A DNA stretch of 64,000 bases from Acanthosoma haemorrhoidale. Taxonomy: Eukaryota > Arthropoda > Insecta > Hemiptera > Acanthosomatidae. Where the stretch lies: assembly GCA_930367205.1 (NCBI GenBank), contig OV884015.1, positions 37,129,288 through 37,193,287 on the forward strand. Reading direction: 5' to 3'. The stretch's first letter is position 1. Every line of letters starts with the position of its first letter. A program made the translations under genes and the position numbers. Positions 35,780 through 47,827 of this stretch are shown here, one piece after another. The notes under the pieces were generated by a model that saw only the letters and a program-made list of their open reading frames with translations, searched no databases and was not told the DNA's origin.

Positions 35780-36365
35780 CTTTTAGTTGTTGGGCCTCCT
35801 CTGCTTCGAATTAAAGATCCACATTGTTGTTTCATACTCCGTATAAGGCTCAAAATGTAATGTTTGGACAAAGATGCCCATTCCTCTATTAATGCATCTC
35901 CAAGTTGATCTAACTTATCTGGACGAGGCGAACGCATGAGTAACTAGCGTTGGAGTTTATTCTTGTCTTTTGAACAAGCGGGTCAGTTCATAAGCGTGAT
36001 TTCTAGTTCCTCTAAATAATGTTCAACTAGCTGTGCTCCATTAGGTTGAGCATTATCATCAACAAGAACGAAGTTTTCTTCGATTGCTTGTGATGATTGG
36101 GAAATAACAGTCCTTATGACATTGTCCAGGTATGTTTCTGTGGTCACTTGCCTATTCCTGAACAATATCAGCGTTTATCAATTACTCGATACCTCCTCCA
36201 TTAGACCGTACTGGTTCAGTCATACCTACATTAAATAACTGGTTTCTCTCTCTCCACACTTTAAAACGTCAACCATGTTGATGAAGGCCAAATTTGGATT
36301 CGTCAGTAAATAAAAACTGGGCCCAGCCCTCATTGGTCCATACGAGGCGTGCTGCTCTCTGTTGT
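35780..36365 (-). pseudogene. Tc1-like transposase relic
   Basis: The minus strand reads WTNEGWAQFLFTDESKFGLH, with the first catalytic Asp near 36300. It continues with RFKVWRERN and, after a frame change, TTETYLDNVIRTVISQ and NFVLVDDNAQPNGAQLVEHY, with the second catalytic Asp at about 36057. The third catalytic position, normally in a Ser-Pro-Asp-Leu-Asn-Pro block, has decayed to a Ser-Lys-Asp-Lys-Asn segment and a stop. The tail IRSMKQQCGSLIRSRGG matches the family's C-terminus. The helix-turn-helix N-terminus is missing. It abuts the LINE that starts near 36400. Confidence 0.85.
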
Positions 36366-36399
36366 GTTCAAACAACAAACCCTCCCTCATTACTGGTTT

Positions 36400-39111
36400 T
36401 CTTGCGTTTAAACCGACTTTATGGAGGTGGTTTCTAAGGTTTCTAGGTTATTCAACTGCCATTGAAAGGGTCACCGGTTACGGTGGCGTTCTCACGCCTT
36501 CATATCAATTGGAAGAAAGTTGCTTCACCACTGACTACAACCGATCCTAAGCTTCACCACTTGACAGTAAAGGTAAATTTAGGGAAACCCATTTACCTTA
36601 TCGTCTTATACCGAAGACCGTACGCGTCTCAACAGCAGTACTCAGTCTTGCTGCACGCATGTGCGCAAAGATCTAACCACTGGGTAGTGGGAGATCTCAA
36701 CGCAAAACATGCCATGTGGTATAACACCGTTACAAACAAGGCTGGGAGACTCCTAGTGAGAACGCCGTTTACGGTTGTTCACCCCCAGACGTTTACTTTT
36801 AGACATAGAGGTAACCCGCAGGCTTACCAGGTTACCCGCAGGTCAGACGATTGACTTACTACTGACAAAACAACCACACCGTATCACTAGTTGCACCGCC
36901 GTTGACTTTATTACCTCTGACCACAGGCCAGTACTGTATGCAGTGGATGGTAAAGTGGCGACCACTCGCCCCGCGAGATACGACTACCGTCGTGCCGACT
37001 GGGATCTGTATCGGTCGCAAATTTACCATAACCTGCATACGGTGCCAATTCTCCCCACGAAAGAAGAAGTAGATCTTCAACTAACTTTCATAACCAATGT
37101 GATCATAGACGCAGCAGACACTGCGATCCCGAAGTTCACTCCCAAGCCACCGTCCCTGCGACCACCTCCAGACCATATTCTTAAAATTATTGCCTTGCGC
37201 AATAATTGGAAGAATAGATGGTACAGGACGAGAGATCAGCAAGCCAAGGTCGTTGTGAATTCTCTCACAACGCAAATCCGCGGCTTGATGAAACTCTGGA
37301 AAACAGTGCAGTGGAATAAGAGACTTCGTAGGACTCACGGAGATCACAGAAAGTTTTGGAAGCTGTTGAAGACTACAAAAGGCAAGACAGCCACTGTCAG
37401 TCTTCACGTAGGCGACAATATTCTGACTGCTAAGCAGCAGGCAACAAAACTGGCCGACCATTACGCTAGGGACATTACGGCTAGGACGGGATACTACCAG
37501 ATGCCTCCTCCGGTAGATGCTGAACAGAACCACATGTTTGTATCACCGAAGCAGCTCAAGGCGATTCTTCGCCAGTGTCAGGGAAACCGAGCACCAGGGC
37601 ACGATGGGATACAAACAAATGCCGAGGAGAGGGATAGTACAACTAGCAAACTTATACAACTCTTGTATAAGATTGCGGTACTTTCCTGACACATGGAAAC
37701 AAGCCATCTTGTTTCCATTACTAAAGCCAGCCAAGAGCGGAGATCACCCAGCCTACTTCCGCCCGATCAGCTTGCTACCGCAGGTGGGGAAAATTTTTGA
37801 GAAAATTCTTTTGAATTATCTCAAAGATTACTGCTCGGAAAATGACATCATTCCGCCAGAGCAGACTGGATCCCAATCCAGTATGAGCGCAGAGCACCCC
37901 CTTCTAAAGGTGCAGTCAGAAGTTAGCCATAACATGAATAGAAACATAGCCACGGCTATGATTTCGATTGATTGCACCCAAGCATTCGATTCGGTGTCTC
38001 ATGGGACACTCGGTATCAAATGCTCTACGACCGGTAATGCCCGGAACAACTCCATTCAATTCTGGCTAGCTTCCTGAAAAACAGATCGTTGCGAGTGCGG
38101 GTGGGTGATAGCTTCTCCGAAGCTGTGCCACTGACCTGTGGAGTACCCCAAGGAGCCGTCTTATCCCCTGTACTATTCAACGTATACACGTCTGAGATTA
38201 TCGGAGCCCGGTACAAAAATACCACAGTTACTGCTTTCGCAGATGACATAGTGGTGTACAGTAGGAGCATGAGCGCCAAGGTAGCCAAGGCAGCCTGTAA
38301 CCAGATCAGTGAGAGATTTGGGAGACTCAATATCTCTGTAAACGCTGGTAAGACTGACTCTTTTCAAAAGGGAAAAAGTCCGTTACCTACTAGTTACGTA
38401 GTAAGAACGGAGGAAAATTCACCAGCCAACGACCTAGTATATCTGGGACTTAAAATGGACAGACACCTCCATTTTAGTAACCATTTTACGAATAGGTTGA
38501 ATCAAACTCGCACGAAGTCTTACCGGCTTACGCATTTATTGACTTCCCCCAATCTATCACTGCGTCTCAAGCTACTGATTTACAAGAGCATACTCAGGCC
38601 TACTCTGCTGTATGGTGCACCGCTATTTCGTTATCTGACGTATACGACAGCTCGGCGACTCCAACAATTCCAAAACGGTATACCATGAAAGTGGTCAGTG
38701 GTACTTGATTCGAGCAGCAGAGCAACAGTGAGGTTCACGAGATCTTTGAGCTGCCTACGGTGGATGAATTCATCCAACGACCTTGCAATACCTGACAAAC
38801 CCGGTGTTTAACACTATAATCCCCGCTCCGTTCCCCCATCGATGGCAGGACGCTGTCGCGGCTGGAACGCTTTAGTCTTAGGTTCCAGGTTTAGATTTTG
38901 GTTTGTAAGTTTTTCTCCCACATTGTCAAACTGAAGGAGAGCTCCATTACCTAGAATTGTATTCATATTATAACTTTTAACCTCAAATCTAATTTTTGTA
39001 TCCCAACCTCCTTCAAATTCATCTGCGCATAGCAGAATGAGGAGGAAACTGTCTATTCTCGTTCATTTTTCACATATTGTATTAAATTCAAGGGGTTTAG
39101 AAAAAAAAAAA
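36400..39111 (+). mobile_element. jockey-like LINE, 5'-truncated, frameshifted, with poly-A
   Basis: The apurinic endonuclease part shows YLIVLYRRPYASQQQYS and VVGDLN (about 36684-36701). After a frameshift, SDHRPV (36916-36933) supplies the catalytic Asp-His. The reverse transcriptase follows: PDTWKQAILFPLLKPAKSGD, FRPISLLPQVGKIFEKIL, motif A SIDCTQAFDSVSH (about 37964), motif B GVPQGAVLSP (38140) and motif C AFADDIVVYS (38233), with all three catalytic Asp residues kept. Separate frames at 36462, 36775, 37517 and 38089 imply at least three frameshifts. The C-terminal end (38690-38880) has stops. The 3' UTR ends in an A run at 39101-39111. It is dead but young enough to trace end to end. Confidence 0.9.
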
Positions 39112-39114
39112 GTT

Positions 39115-39815
39115 TATAACTGTTTGAGGTAAAATTCGGACCCCTGTTGGGTCCTCAAAAGCGATTTAGTTGTCGAGATATTATACCTCGTTGGTCTGGA
39201 TTTGGTTTGGTTGGGTTTCAAATACCGGTCCTGCTAAAGGACCGTAGTTTTTCGAATTCTGTAGTATCTGTAGTATACTGAGTAGTATCTGTTTCCTAGT
39301 GTCATGGCCAGGCTTTTCCAATAACTGTGTGAGAACAACTAAGTCTATGGCCAACATCAGGCTGACAATGGCTTAACTTTAAAAGAGCCAAAGCCCTCCC
39401 TAGTTCTTCAACAGTAAGTCTTCGAAAAGGCATTTGAAAAAGCTGTCTAGTGCATTGGCTAAATGAGTACTGATGGTTAAAGACGAATATTAATTTCTTT
39501 AGGTGATAAAATTCAGATTAAATTCCCAGAGTGCAAACAAAATGAATTTGTTTTTGTTTATTTATTTTTTCTTTTTAATCCTAATAAAGATGACGATTAA
39601 GATAAAGATTGTGAATAAGTATAAAAAATAGTTTATTATAAACTGGAAAGAATTTTAAATCATTCTGGTAAAATAAAATTTGAAAATATCTACATTGTAT
39701 GAGGTCCACTTTAATTTGTGAGCAGTTTATTAGAAAAACAAAGATTATTATAGCAAGTATTCTTAAATATCTTTAAGAAAAATAAAAGTCATAGAATACA
39801 GATTTCACTCTAATT
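39115..39815. other. spacer, nothing recognised
   Basis: No gene or known repeat recognised. Confidence 0.4.
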
Positions 39816-39819
39816 TCAA

Positions 39820-40100
39820 AAAAAGGTCGGCATGAGACAGAGCGAATGGAGTATCAAGAAGGTAGTAAGTAGGTCAGCGCAGGTAATGGCTTTTCAGGCC
39901 CCAAAACGGCTGCAGGTACGCGTGCCGACCTCATCGTCAAATAGAATGACTTTTTTCTGCCGGAACATAAAAGCCAAAGGGGTCTCTATGTCACCGCAGG
40001 CAATCAAAGCTGGGAGCAATTAAAGACAAAAAGAAGAAAACCCGCCTGACCCTCTACGCAGGAGGCATCGTGCCGGAGCACCCACACACATGAACGGTTG
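39820..40100. promoter_or_regulatory. unique GC-rich block, candidate regulatory element
   Basis: Complex sequence with GGCAATCAAAGCTGGG near 39996, where ATCAAAG is a TCF/Pangolin-type core, and GGTACGCGTGCCGACC near 39914, which is partly palindromic. The 63-codon frame is not recognisable. Function inferred. Confidence 0.25.
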
Positions 40101-40109
40101 AGAAATATA

Positions 40110-41335
40110 GTGGCGTAAGTCAGTGAAATTTAAAAAGTGAGTTACGTAGTAATTCAGCATTAGAAAAACATACTCTGCTTAGATTCGTACAAAATTAAAT
40201 CACAGATCGTTTGAATTCCGCTAGATTGAATGTTGTTTTACAATGTTGCCGTGTGGGAGGGTACATGAATATCATGGATCCGTTTTGGAAAATAGTGGTG
40301 TGAGTCAAGTTGCGCCGTTCAAAATTAGTGGAACAGATGGATAGTGATACTTCATCAGAGCACCAAAACAACGAGAGAGAGGAAGAATACAAAGAATCTT
40401 GAGTTTTTTTATCTTGAGTTTTTCACATAGTAAAAGTGTGTTTTACTCAGAATGGTTCGTTACTCTCTTTTCTCAACCCCTAATATATAAAAATATGTTT
40501 ATCAATTCATTCAAGCACTGCTTATGACTTCAGTTTAACGACTGCTGCATGAATGAGAGAGTGCATGCAGTCTGAATGCGATCGTTTACTGTTACTCATA
40601 GCACTATTATATTTTTAATTATAATCAACTAAAGGTTATGTATACAGAGCAGTGTTCGCGGGGGTGATCTAATTATTATAATTATGTCTAAGTTCAATTA
40701 AGTAAAGAGACTTATTCTATTTAATACATATGTACATATGTTATTATAACGTTAGAATAAGTTACTAAATGATTGTGAAAAAATCACGCACTATTTTTTT
40801 AATGCAAAATACTTCATTTAATTACGATTTTTTTTATCGAACCAAAAACCTGTGACTTCATCTTTCTGCATGACAGTGTCCATCTGTTAAGTCTCTGTTA
40901 AACTCTAGAACATAAATAAAGGATATTAATTTGATAATTTCTGAATAATTGTTTGTTTGTTCTATTGTGTAGGTCAAATTAATGGTTTATAGATTATTAT
41001 TGATATTACTTATTTTGAAGCTATAATAAAATCTTTTTTATAACTTAATCCCCCTAGTGTTCCGTGAACAAATTATATATACAACGTATAATATAATCTA
41101 GTAATTTATTCGGTGGGTATTTGTTTATAAACTAGATTAATAATATGTATAGAATGCGAATTACGCTTTTTCTTGGTCTACAGGTCTAGCAAATGATGCC
41201 CGGGGGGGGGGGGCATTCTAAAAGGGGGAGCGTATTTCTGAGTTTTGATCTCAGTGTTGTGTACTTTTGGCAGTCAAGTGTAATAAAGTATAATGGTTCC
41301 AATACTCCACTTGAACATAGCAGATTCGGCTTCTT
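40110..41335. other. AT-rich spacer with a G12 run
   Basis: TTTCTCAACCCCTAATATAT near 40458 matches the start of the inverted repeat at 46097, so an unclassified repeat end lies here. A run of 12 G residues is at 41202-41213. No gene recognised. Confidence 0.35.
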
Positions 41336-41339
41336 CTTG

Positions 41340-41645
41340 AAATGGTAGAACTTCACGTTAACGGGATGGAACACCTCCCACCCACCCTCCGATCAGCGCA
41401 ACCCTTCCTCTGCTCAGATACCAGCTACAGACAGACTGACATATCCACAGGGCGAAAGGAGCAAGACTCAGGCAGTTATCCTTCAGTAATTATAAGACTG
41501 TGCTTGGGAACTTGCCCGAGGGAGGGTCAGGGGTCGGTCTGCCTCCCACACGGCCATAGAGTGGGTGCCCCCCCCCCCCCATGTATCCATCTCATGCACA
41601 ATAAATATGGCATTCACTGCACTATGCAAGCATGCAACGCACCAA
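41340..41645. promoter_or_regulatory. unique GC-rich block, candidate regulatory element
   Basis: Contains CAGTTATCCTTCAGTAATTA near 41472 and a C13 run at 41568-41580. The overlapping open frames on both strands have no recognisable family. Confidence 0.2.
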
Positions 41646-41649
41646 TGTA

Positions 41650-44300
41650 ATTGCATCGAATCCGACATCGTTTCTGGCGTATGTCGCTAAGCAAATGTGG
41701 TAAAACGAGCATTACCAAGCTACAATGTTAACAAAGCTACACTTATTGCAGATAATGGCAAAATTGATGAAAATTTTTAAGACTCCTTTGCCTCACAGGC
41801 CGATAAATACGGTACTTTCTACAACCTACCTTGGATTTGAATTGTAAATGCCTATCAATAAATAGGTGCTATCAAAACATTAAACTAATGGTTATTTCCT
41901 AAACGTTAACCAAACGACCAGTTTTATCATCATATTATGTTAAATTATTATTATTATTCTATAACGATTGAATGAAGGATCAGGGTATAATTAACGATAT
42001 AAATTATATTAACAAAAGTTTAAAATAAGGAGTTTAATGTGTTATTTTAATGACTGTAATGTTCCATTCTCAAACATTTTTGTAACGAGCCTTTTATTTG
42101 TACATAATTAAAAATTAACGACAATCTATCAACTGTCTGCTCAGTTAAAATATCATTTTATTCATAGCCAAGGAAAATTGAAGTGTAAAACTCCAATTAA
42201 AAACCTTATAAATTACCTCAATCTCAGTTTACTCCCTGAACTATTTGCGTCTATTCAGTAAGTTCAAATTGTATAAATTTTCCATCGCTTCACTTATTGG
42301 TCTATTTTATTATCTTAGAACTAAAAGTTACCATGAATTAAAAAAACTTGAACAGCTTATGCAATTGTTAATACAAATTTGTGATTCCATTGCCTCCCAG
42401 TTTTGCGATATTTCTATGAAGGAGCTCATTCATTTTTAAATAATTGTTAATTTACCAGAGAGTACGTATTTATCATTATTATTTGTTAATTGTGAGAGCT
42501 ATTAATTTTTTTAAATAAGATTGACTATTTTTTTTTCACACCACCGTATTATTTTTCGTCCTTTCCCGAGCTCTTAGTAGGATAATTCAGGAACAAAAAT
42601 AGTTATCAATGAATTAATAGCGTGTTCCATTTGTGGCCCTTTTTAAGATGGGTGTTAGTTTTCCGATGAGAGTAATAGATTTGAAGATATTATCAGTTTA
42701 CCGACTAATTTGTTTTTACATCAGTAATGAAAATATCATTACTTGGCTTTGTTCGCCCCGTGGCATCATCATTGATTTTTGAACGCATTATTTTCTTAAC
42801 GGTTCGAAAATAATTAAACTTTATCGAATACAAATTCACAGTGTTGTTATAACGTTGCCCTCAAACATATTTTTGTAGACTTGCCTTAGGACGCGTGTAG
42901 AAAGGTTAGGTCGTCCGAATATCAAGAAAGTTGTCCAATAAAAGTTATCATCTCATCAATTAGCACTTTACACCCTAGCTTAAAATATATATAATGTTGC
43001 ATAAACATCCTCTCGCCCATCTTACCATTTTGTTTCTTTTCCAGTCAATTTTTATTATTGAGGGCTAACAAAGACAAAATATCGCGTTTTTACGCACACT
43101 ATCCCATTATTCTAATGAAATGAAACCTTATTCTGTGACATTGTCCCATAATAGTAGCAATAAGATAAAAGTAAATATGTCTAGCTATAATCTAACATAA
43201 ATTACTCTGATGTGGTTAATTTATAAATAAATAATATTGGTCCTGTCTGCATACATGGTGACTTCAATGAACCTACAGCAGGACATTGACAAAAAAAAAT
43301 AATGCATAAGAAAATAACAGTAAATGAAACTCGCTAACAATCTTGCCCAGCATCGTTTGGATGTAAAGGAACTATTAGAGGTGAAAATGAGGGAGAAAGG
43401 TTGTTTGGAAAACATTAAAAGAGGGATAAATCAAACTGATCACAAAATAAATTAATAATAATAACTATGAATCATGAATTTGTAGATTGTATGGGATAAG
43501 GAAATTCTAGATTAATAGATTTAGTTCAGAGCGATAAGAAAATAATAGTCAAATAAAGTAGATGAGGGGGATGAGAAATACAGGTCGAAAGGGTGGGATT
43601 TACTACGAGATTTAATAGTTGATTGAATGGGGTTATAAATGTGAGATGGGATTTAGAGAAATAGGGTAAAAGTGGGAGTAGCATAATATAGACAAATAAA
43701 AATTCTCCTTTTTAAGCAATAAATATCACTTTTTGGTTGTGATATTAATTTATTCAAAACGTTATACAGAAAATAACTGATTCAATCATTGAATGTGATA
43801 GTGAACTTACTGTTATTCGTTCACTTGCTTCAAATAGCATGAATGAGACGTGGGGTAAGAATGGTTTCGTTAGTTTATTCAAATTAATCCCCTATTCCAG
43901 TTTCTTTTGACAGAGTATTTGGCTCGTCAGTAAGTTTCCAGTTTCTTGTCCAATTATGTGAGGATTCGAGTGGTCGTACGATCGTTGATAGAATTGTCAG
44001 TAAAGAGTCTTCATGTGGGTACACACGTATGGAATTCGAAAATCTATGCTTAAGGTCATATTTTTCTGATATACTGAGGTGCACCAGTTTTGATTTAAAT
44101 ATTCATATTGTCGTCCTATAACTCTGTGCTCCATTTTCCGAAATGTAAGTGTATATCTTCAGTGCCAGAGGAAGCCGTGGCAAGTCAAATTGCACTTTTA
44201 GCCTTTGGTTCAAGGATTGTATTTTGTACAGTGCTTTGAATTCGTCATTTCACTAGAAAATGAAAATGCTTGGTAAACTGAATCTTGATTCTATTGCATT
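41650..44300. other. AT-rich spacer, nothing recognised
   Basis: Short open frames only (for example 43221-43415 and 43884-44084, minus). No gene, RNA or known repeat recognised. Confidence 0.4.
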
Positions 44301-44309
44301 TGTTAATGG

Positions 44310-44695
44310 TTGTATCTTAGTCATTGAGATGAAAGTAGGCAAGGTGGTCGACGCAACAGCCAATCGGTGAGGAGATTGCCGCCGGAGGGCATTGCGAAAC
44401 CGGCAAGATGGTAAAATTGATTCCGCATTTTGATATATTTCCACCCTAGGAGCTGGTTAAATTTATATGGGAAAGTAGACGGAGCGCGGGGGAAGGCGTG
44501 AGAACTCGCCTGAGCGGAGATCTCGGCGGCTACGGGAGTCCACCACTATAATTACAGCTTCCCTCTCGGCCGAGCTGGTCTTTTTTTGGCGAAAATCCAA
44601 AACCTAAATATCGTAAAACATGACGAAGTAGCAGTTCGGCCGTCTTTAGCCGACCCTTAAATAAACTTGCCCTTTAGACCGCTTACAATGTTCTC
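44310..44695. promoter_or_regulatory. unique GC-rich block, candidate regulatory element
   Basis: Complex GC-rich sequence including AACAGCCAATCGGTGAG (a CCAAT core), CACTATAATTACAGC and repeated TCGGCCGAGC / TTCGGCCGTC words. No coding frame. Ends at a C11 run at 44701. Confidence 0.3.
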
Positions 44696-44714
44696 CTTCA
44701 CCCCCCCCCCCTTA

Positions 44715-45225
44715 TTTTGCTAAACAGTTTTTACGGCCCAGTTTAAATTGAAAGCAAAACAGAAACGAGAACGAGACCCCGTACTCTAGAAGAAGCCGAC
44801 TCACGTTTCAGATCTAATTCAAAAAACTGTTGTTTTTTCTAGCTTTATGTATGTTTTTAGTAAAATGCACAGACATTGGTGAGTGGGATTTTGAGAAGAT
44901 TGGGAAATTATAATTACTTCGCGTGGAGGGGGAGTGGGAGTAACAGTGAAATATCATTATTAAACCTCTGTTAATGGCATTTTGAAGACAATTTAATATT
45001 TTTTATTGTCAATGGAACATAAATAGTACTTATTACTACTAATTATTAGTAACTAACTATTAGTACTAATTATTATTAAAATTATTACTTATTGTCAATT
45101 TTGTAAGACGTTATTAATAAAGTAATCCCCTACCCCAACACAGTAACGGTTTGTTTACTTTAAATCTTCTTTATAGAACAATCGAATAAAAAGGCGAAAG
45201 ATTTAAAAAATGAGAGAGAGAACAA
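44715..45225. other. AT-rich spacer, nothing recognised
   Basis: Includes a degenerate TAGTA/TTATTA-rich tract near 45020-45100. No gene recognised. Confidence 0.4.
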
Positions 45226-45227
45226 CA

Positions 45228-45388
45228 ATTTATTAAGATAAAATTACAATCTGCCTTTTATTAGGCAATGAGTAATTGAGATAAGTGTCATCATTCATAC
45301 CATATTTACAGTTCATCATTCACTCGCTCATTCATACAATATTTACAAACAGCCCAGAGGCCCCCCAAGTCCACATGGTTGTCACCTC
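45228..45388 (-). repeat. dispersed repeat family A, antisense 3' part
   Basis: AAATTACAATCTGCC, TTAGGCAATGAGTAATTGAG, CTCGCTCATTCATACAATAT and GTCCACATGGTTGTCACCTC follow the family order. The copy stops abruptly at CACCTCCC, where a type C LINE 3' end begins, so the LINE fragment probably joined or replaced the rest. Confidence 0.65.
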
Positions 45389-45389
45389 C

Positions 45390-45535
45390 CTATAACAAAA
45401 CCTGTATATAATGTAGTGATGTTACAGGAAATACAAAATAATTTGTAAATAGATTCACCTGAAGATCTATAATTTTATATAATTATCTGGAAATTTAAAG
45501 GGGCTATGAAAGGGAAATAAAAAAAAAAAATCGAA
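45390..45535 (+). mobile_element. LINE 3' UTR (type C)
   Basis: AACCTGTATATAATGTAGTG, TTACAGGAAATACAAAATAA, AAATAGATTCACCTGAAGAT and TTTAAAGGGGCTATGAAAGG, then an A-rich tail at 45518-45530. It is the plus-strand counterpart of 1752-1975. Confidence 0.65.
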
Positions 45536-45804
45536 TAAAGTTACTAATACTTACATACAAAATTATGTCAACGTAATACTCGTTTTTGGTCAAAAGGACT
45601 TAATTCATGAAATGTGACGTTTACAGGACGAGTTACCAAACTAAGTATTTCTTTGTTCCTGAATAAATTGTGTTATCTTAACAGAGACTATTCATTTTAG
45701 TACAATTAGAACTTTAAATTTTAAGCTCATTAGTCAAGAAGGCATAACTTAAGCCCTTTTGACCAAACACCAGTTTTATAAAAATAGAAAATTACTTTTT
45801 TAGT

Positions 45805-45831
45805 ATTGATAATGTCTGAATAGGTGAAACG
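45805..45831 (+). other. hammerhead-like motif, copy 2 (degenerate)
   Basis: ATTGATAATGTCTGAATAGG followed by TGAAACG aligns with 35237-35263, and the following ~60 bp are also loosely similar (TTATTGTCAATAAAAATAAT versus AACATTATTAAAAATATTTG). The shared layout suggests two relics of one retroelement type. Confidence 0.3.
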
Positions 45832-46399
45832 TTGATTGTAGATGACTTATTGTCAATAAAAATAATTTTTAGAAGATTATTTAAATGTTTCTTTTAAGTA
45901 TTAATACTCTGGAAAACAAAAGAAGATAATGAATATAAAGAAAATAATGAACAGTTTTTGAAGAATTAAGGACTCCTACTCTCTCCGGCACCTGATCTCT
46001 AACTGGCTATATCTCTTAACAGCTGAAGCTATTCAAAATGACAGTGTCCTGAGACCGTCATTACTGTTTGGGAGCCAGAAGGTTTTTGTTTTGTTTTTTT
46101 CTCAACCCCTAAGTATAATATCTTTTTAAATTAAATCTATATGCAATATGAATTGAGCCGAGGATGGCTCCTTTTACTGCATGCTAAGCATTTATTGTTA
46201 AGTTAACATCTGTCTTTTTATTGTTAAAAAAAAGGACCCAGAAGACAATACATCAAGTGCTGTGTCAAGACTCGATCCAGCACTGTCATAACTCACGATT
46301 CTACCACTTCCTGCTAGATGGCAACTAAGTAAAGCCCCAGGGACGGAAAGACTAATCTACATAATATACATATCCACTGGCCCATCCATCCATGTGCTC

Positions 46400-46620
46400 T
46401 TTACAGAAACACTTCAAAACGTAAGTAAAACTTTTGGGCCCCTTATGATTTTGAGCTGCCTACGGTAGGTGAATTCATTCGTAGTAGACACATCAAATTC
46501 TTCGATTCGCTGCAATATATGACCAACCCTGTGTTTAACACGATTTCCCCAGCCCCGCTTCCCCATCGATAGCAGAAGGCGGGAACGCTGTAGTTTTAAC
46601 TTAGTATGTAAGATTAGTTT
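46400..46620 (+). mobile_element. jockey-like LINE C-terminal fragment
   Basis: Reads FELPTVGEF-like residues, then RRHIKFFDSLQYMTNPVFN and PAPLPHR. The nucleotide words GAGCTGCCTACGGTAGGTGA, GTGTTTAACACGATTTCCCC and CCCCATCGATAGCAGAAGGC match the end of the LINE at 36400-39111 (38740-38860). 5'-truncated remnant. Confidence 0.7.
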
Positions 46621-46621
46621 T

Positions 46622-46725
46622 ATTTTTTTTTTTTTCCTTTCAAAACCTCCTTATTGATAATATATACAATGAAAAAAATAAATTTTGAATTACATCTTTC
46701 TCCTCGTGATGCATTCGAAGGAGTG
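46622..46725 (-). mobile_element. LINE 3' end, antisense
   Basis: Read on the minus strand: CACTCCTTCGAATGCATCAC, GAGGAGAAAGATGTAATTC and an A-rich tail, seen as the T run at 46622-46636. The same layout occurs at 57003-57125, and a related sequence precedes the poly-A of the LINE at 38960-39111. It lies back to back with the sense fragment at 46400. Confidence 0.5.
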
Positions 46726-47064
46726 CATAAAATATAATACTTTCAGTTTGTTGTTGAGAAGTCAAAAAACACACACTCACTAGGTGATGAGGCTCACCTT
46801 CAGCTTGCAACCGTGGAAAACACTAAAACCTAAACAAGTTTTAATATAGTTTGTAAGTCCCTTTTTGTGATCTAAAGGTGAGCCCCAACCTGGTCTCAAT
46901 TTTCATTTGTATCAACTTTTAACAATAAAAATATAGCGTCAGTATTTAGTATAACAACTGCTTAAAATGCATTTGTGCAGTAAAAGGAGCCGTCCACAGC
47001 TCAATTATTATACATTTGATTGAAAATATAATAATTTAAGGGTTAAGAAAAAAGGTCCCCTCGA

Positions 47065-47820
47065 CTCAGTCATAATAGAAACAATCTGCCGTTCTGACAT
47101 CAACACCTCACCGGATATTTATAAAAACCAAATTTTAACATGCTCAAACCTGATAACATAAAATCCAGCATACGTATCCCAGCAATGCTTGTTGGAGTAA
47201 GTTATCTCAGAAACCGATTTGAATGCAATTTTAACTATTATCGGCCAGAGGCAAAGTAAATGGAGTAAAGATAAAAAAATGACACCTGTTAGTCATTAAT
47301 AGTGGCCACCTCGCCAAAAAGTGTCCATACCTAACGGGAAGATGTGAGGGTCCGAAGGGCAGGAACAGCCAAAGTCATGGGCCTTCGAGGTTGCAAAGTG
47401 ACAAAGCTACATGTGCCGAACGTCAATAGAGAAAGTACTGCTATGAAAGTGACTTATTTATGCCTTCTGTCCTTAAGTACTGAATGATTTCAATGCTTTT
47501 TTTTGAAACTGACAGGTCCCCCCTAGTAATAACCCGGTTCTGGTTAAATTGTAAGATTTTTTTCACCATGATTTATGGTACTATTTTACTCTGATGTTGT
47601 ACACATGGGCTAGTTTAAGCAGTAAGTACTTTTCACTAAATAAACAAACAAACACGGTTTCAGAAAGAAAGATAACTTAAAATATATTTGAAAAACTTCT
47701 TTATTCCTTCAACTAGATTTTCCTATGTAGAAAAGGATGCTAAATACCCAAATTTAATTTTTCATTCTTTCTTAATTTTAAATCTGAGAGCGTTAGGAAA
47801 AAAATATATGTAACTTTTAT
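47065..47820. other. spacer, nothing recognised
   Basis: No gene or known repeat recognised. Confidence 0.35.
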
Positions 47821-47827
47821 ATTGAAA

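Larger units (their letters stand above)
46097..47060. repeat. inverted repeat, ~150 bp arms around ~670 bp
   Basis: The left arm (46097-46240: TTCTCAACCCCTAAGTATAA, GAGCCGAGGATGGCTCCTTT, TACTGCATG, TTTATTGTTAA) is the reverse complement of the right arm (about 46918-47060), whose sense text reads CAGTAAAAGGAGCCGTCC and GGGTTAAGAAAAAA. LINE pieces sit between the arms. This looks like a DNA element or two opposed repeat copies invaded by LINEs. Confidence 0.55.

Noticed and set aside
36859..38367. Several 60-150 codon minus-strand frames over the LINE
   Set aside because: They are antisense shadows of the endonuclease and reverse-transcriptase frames.
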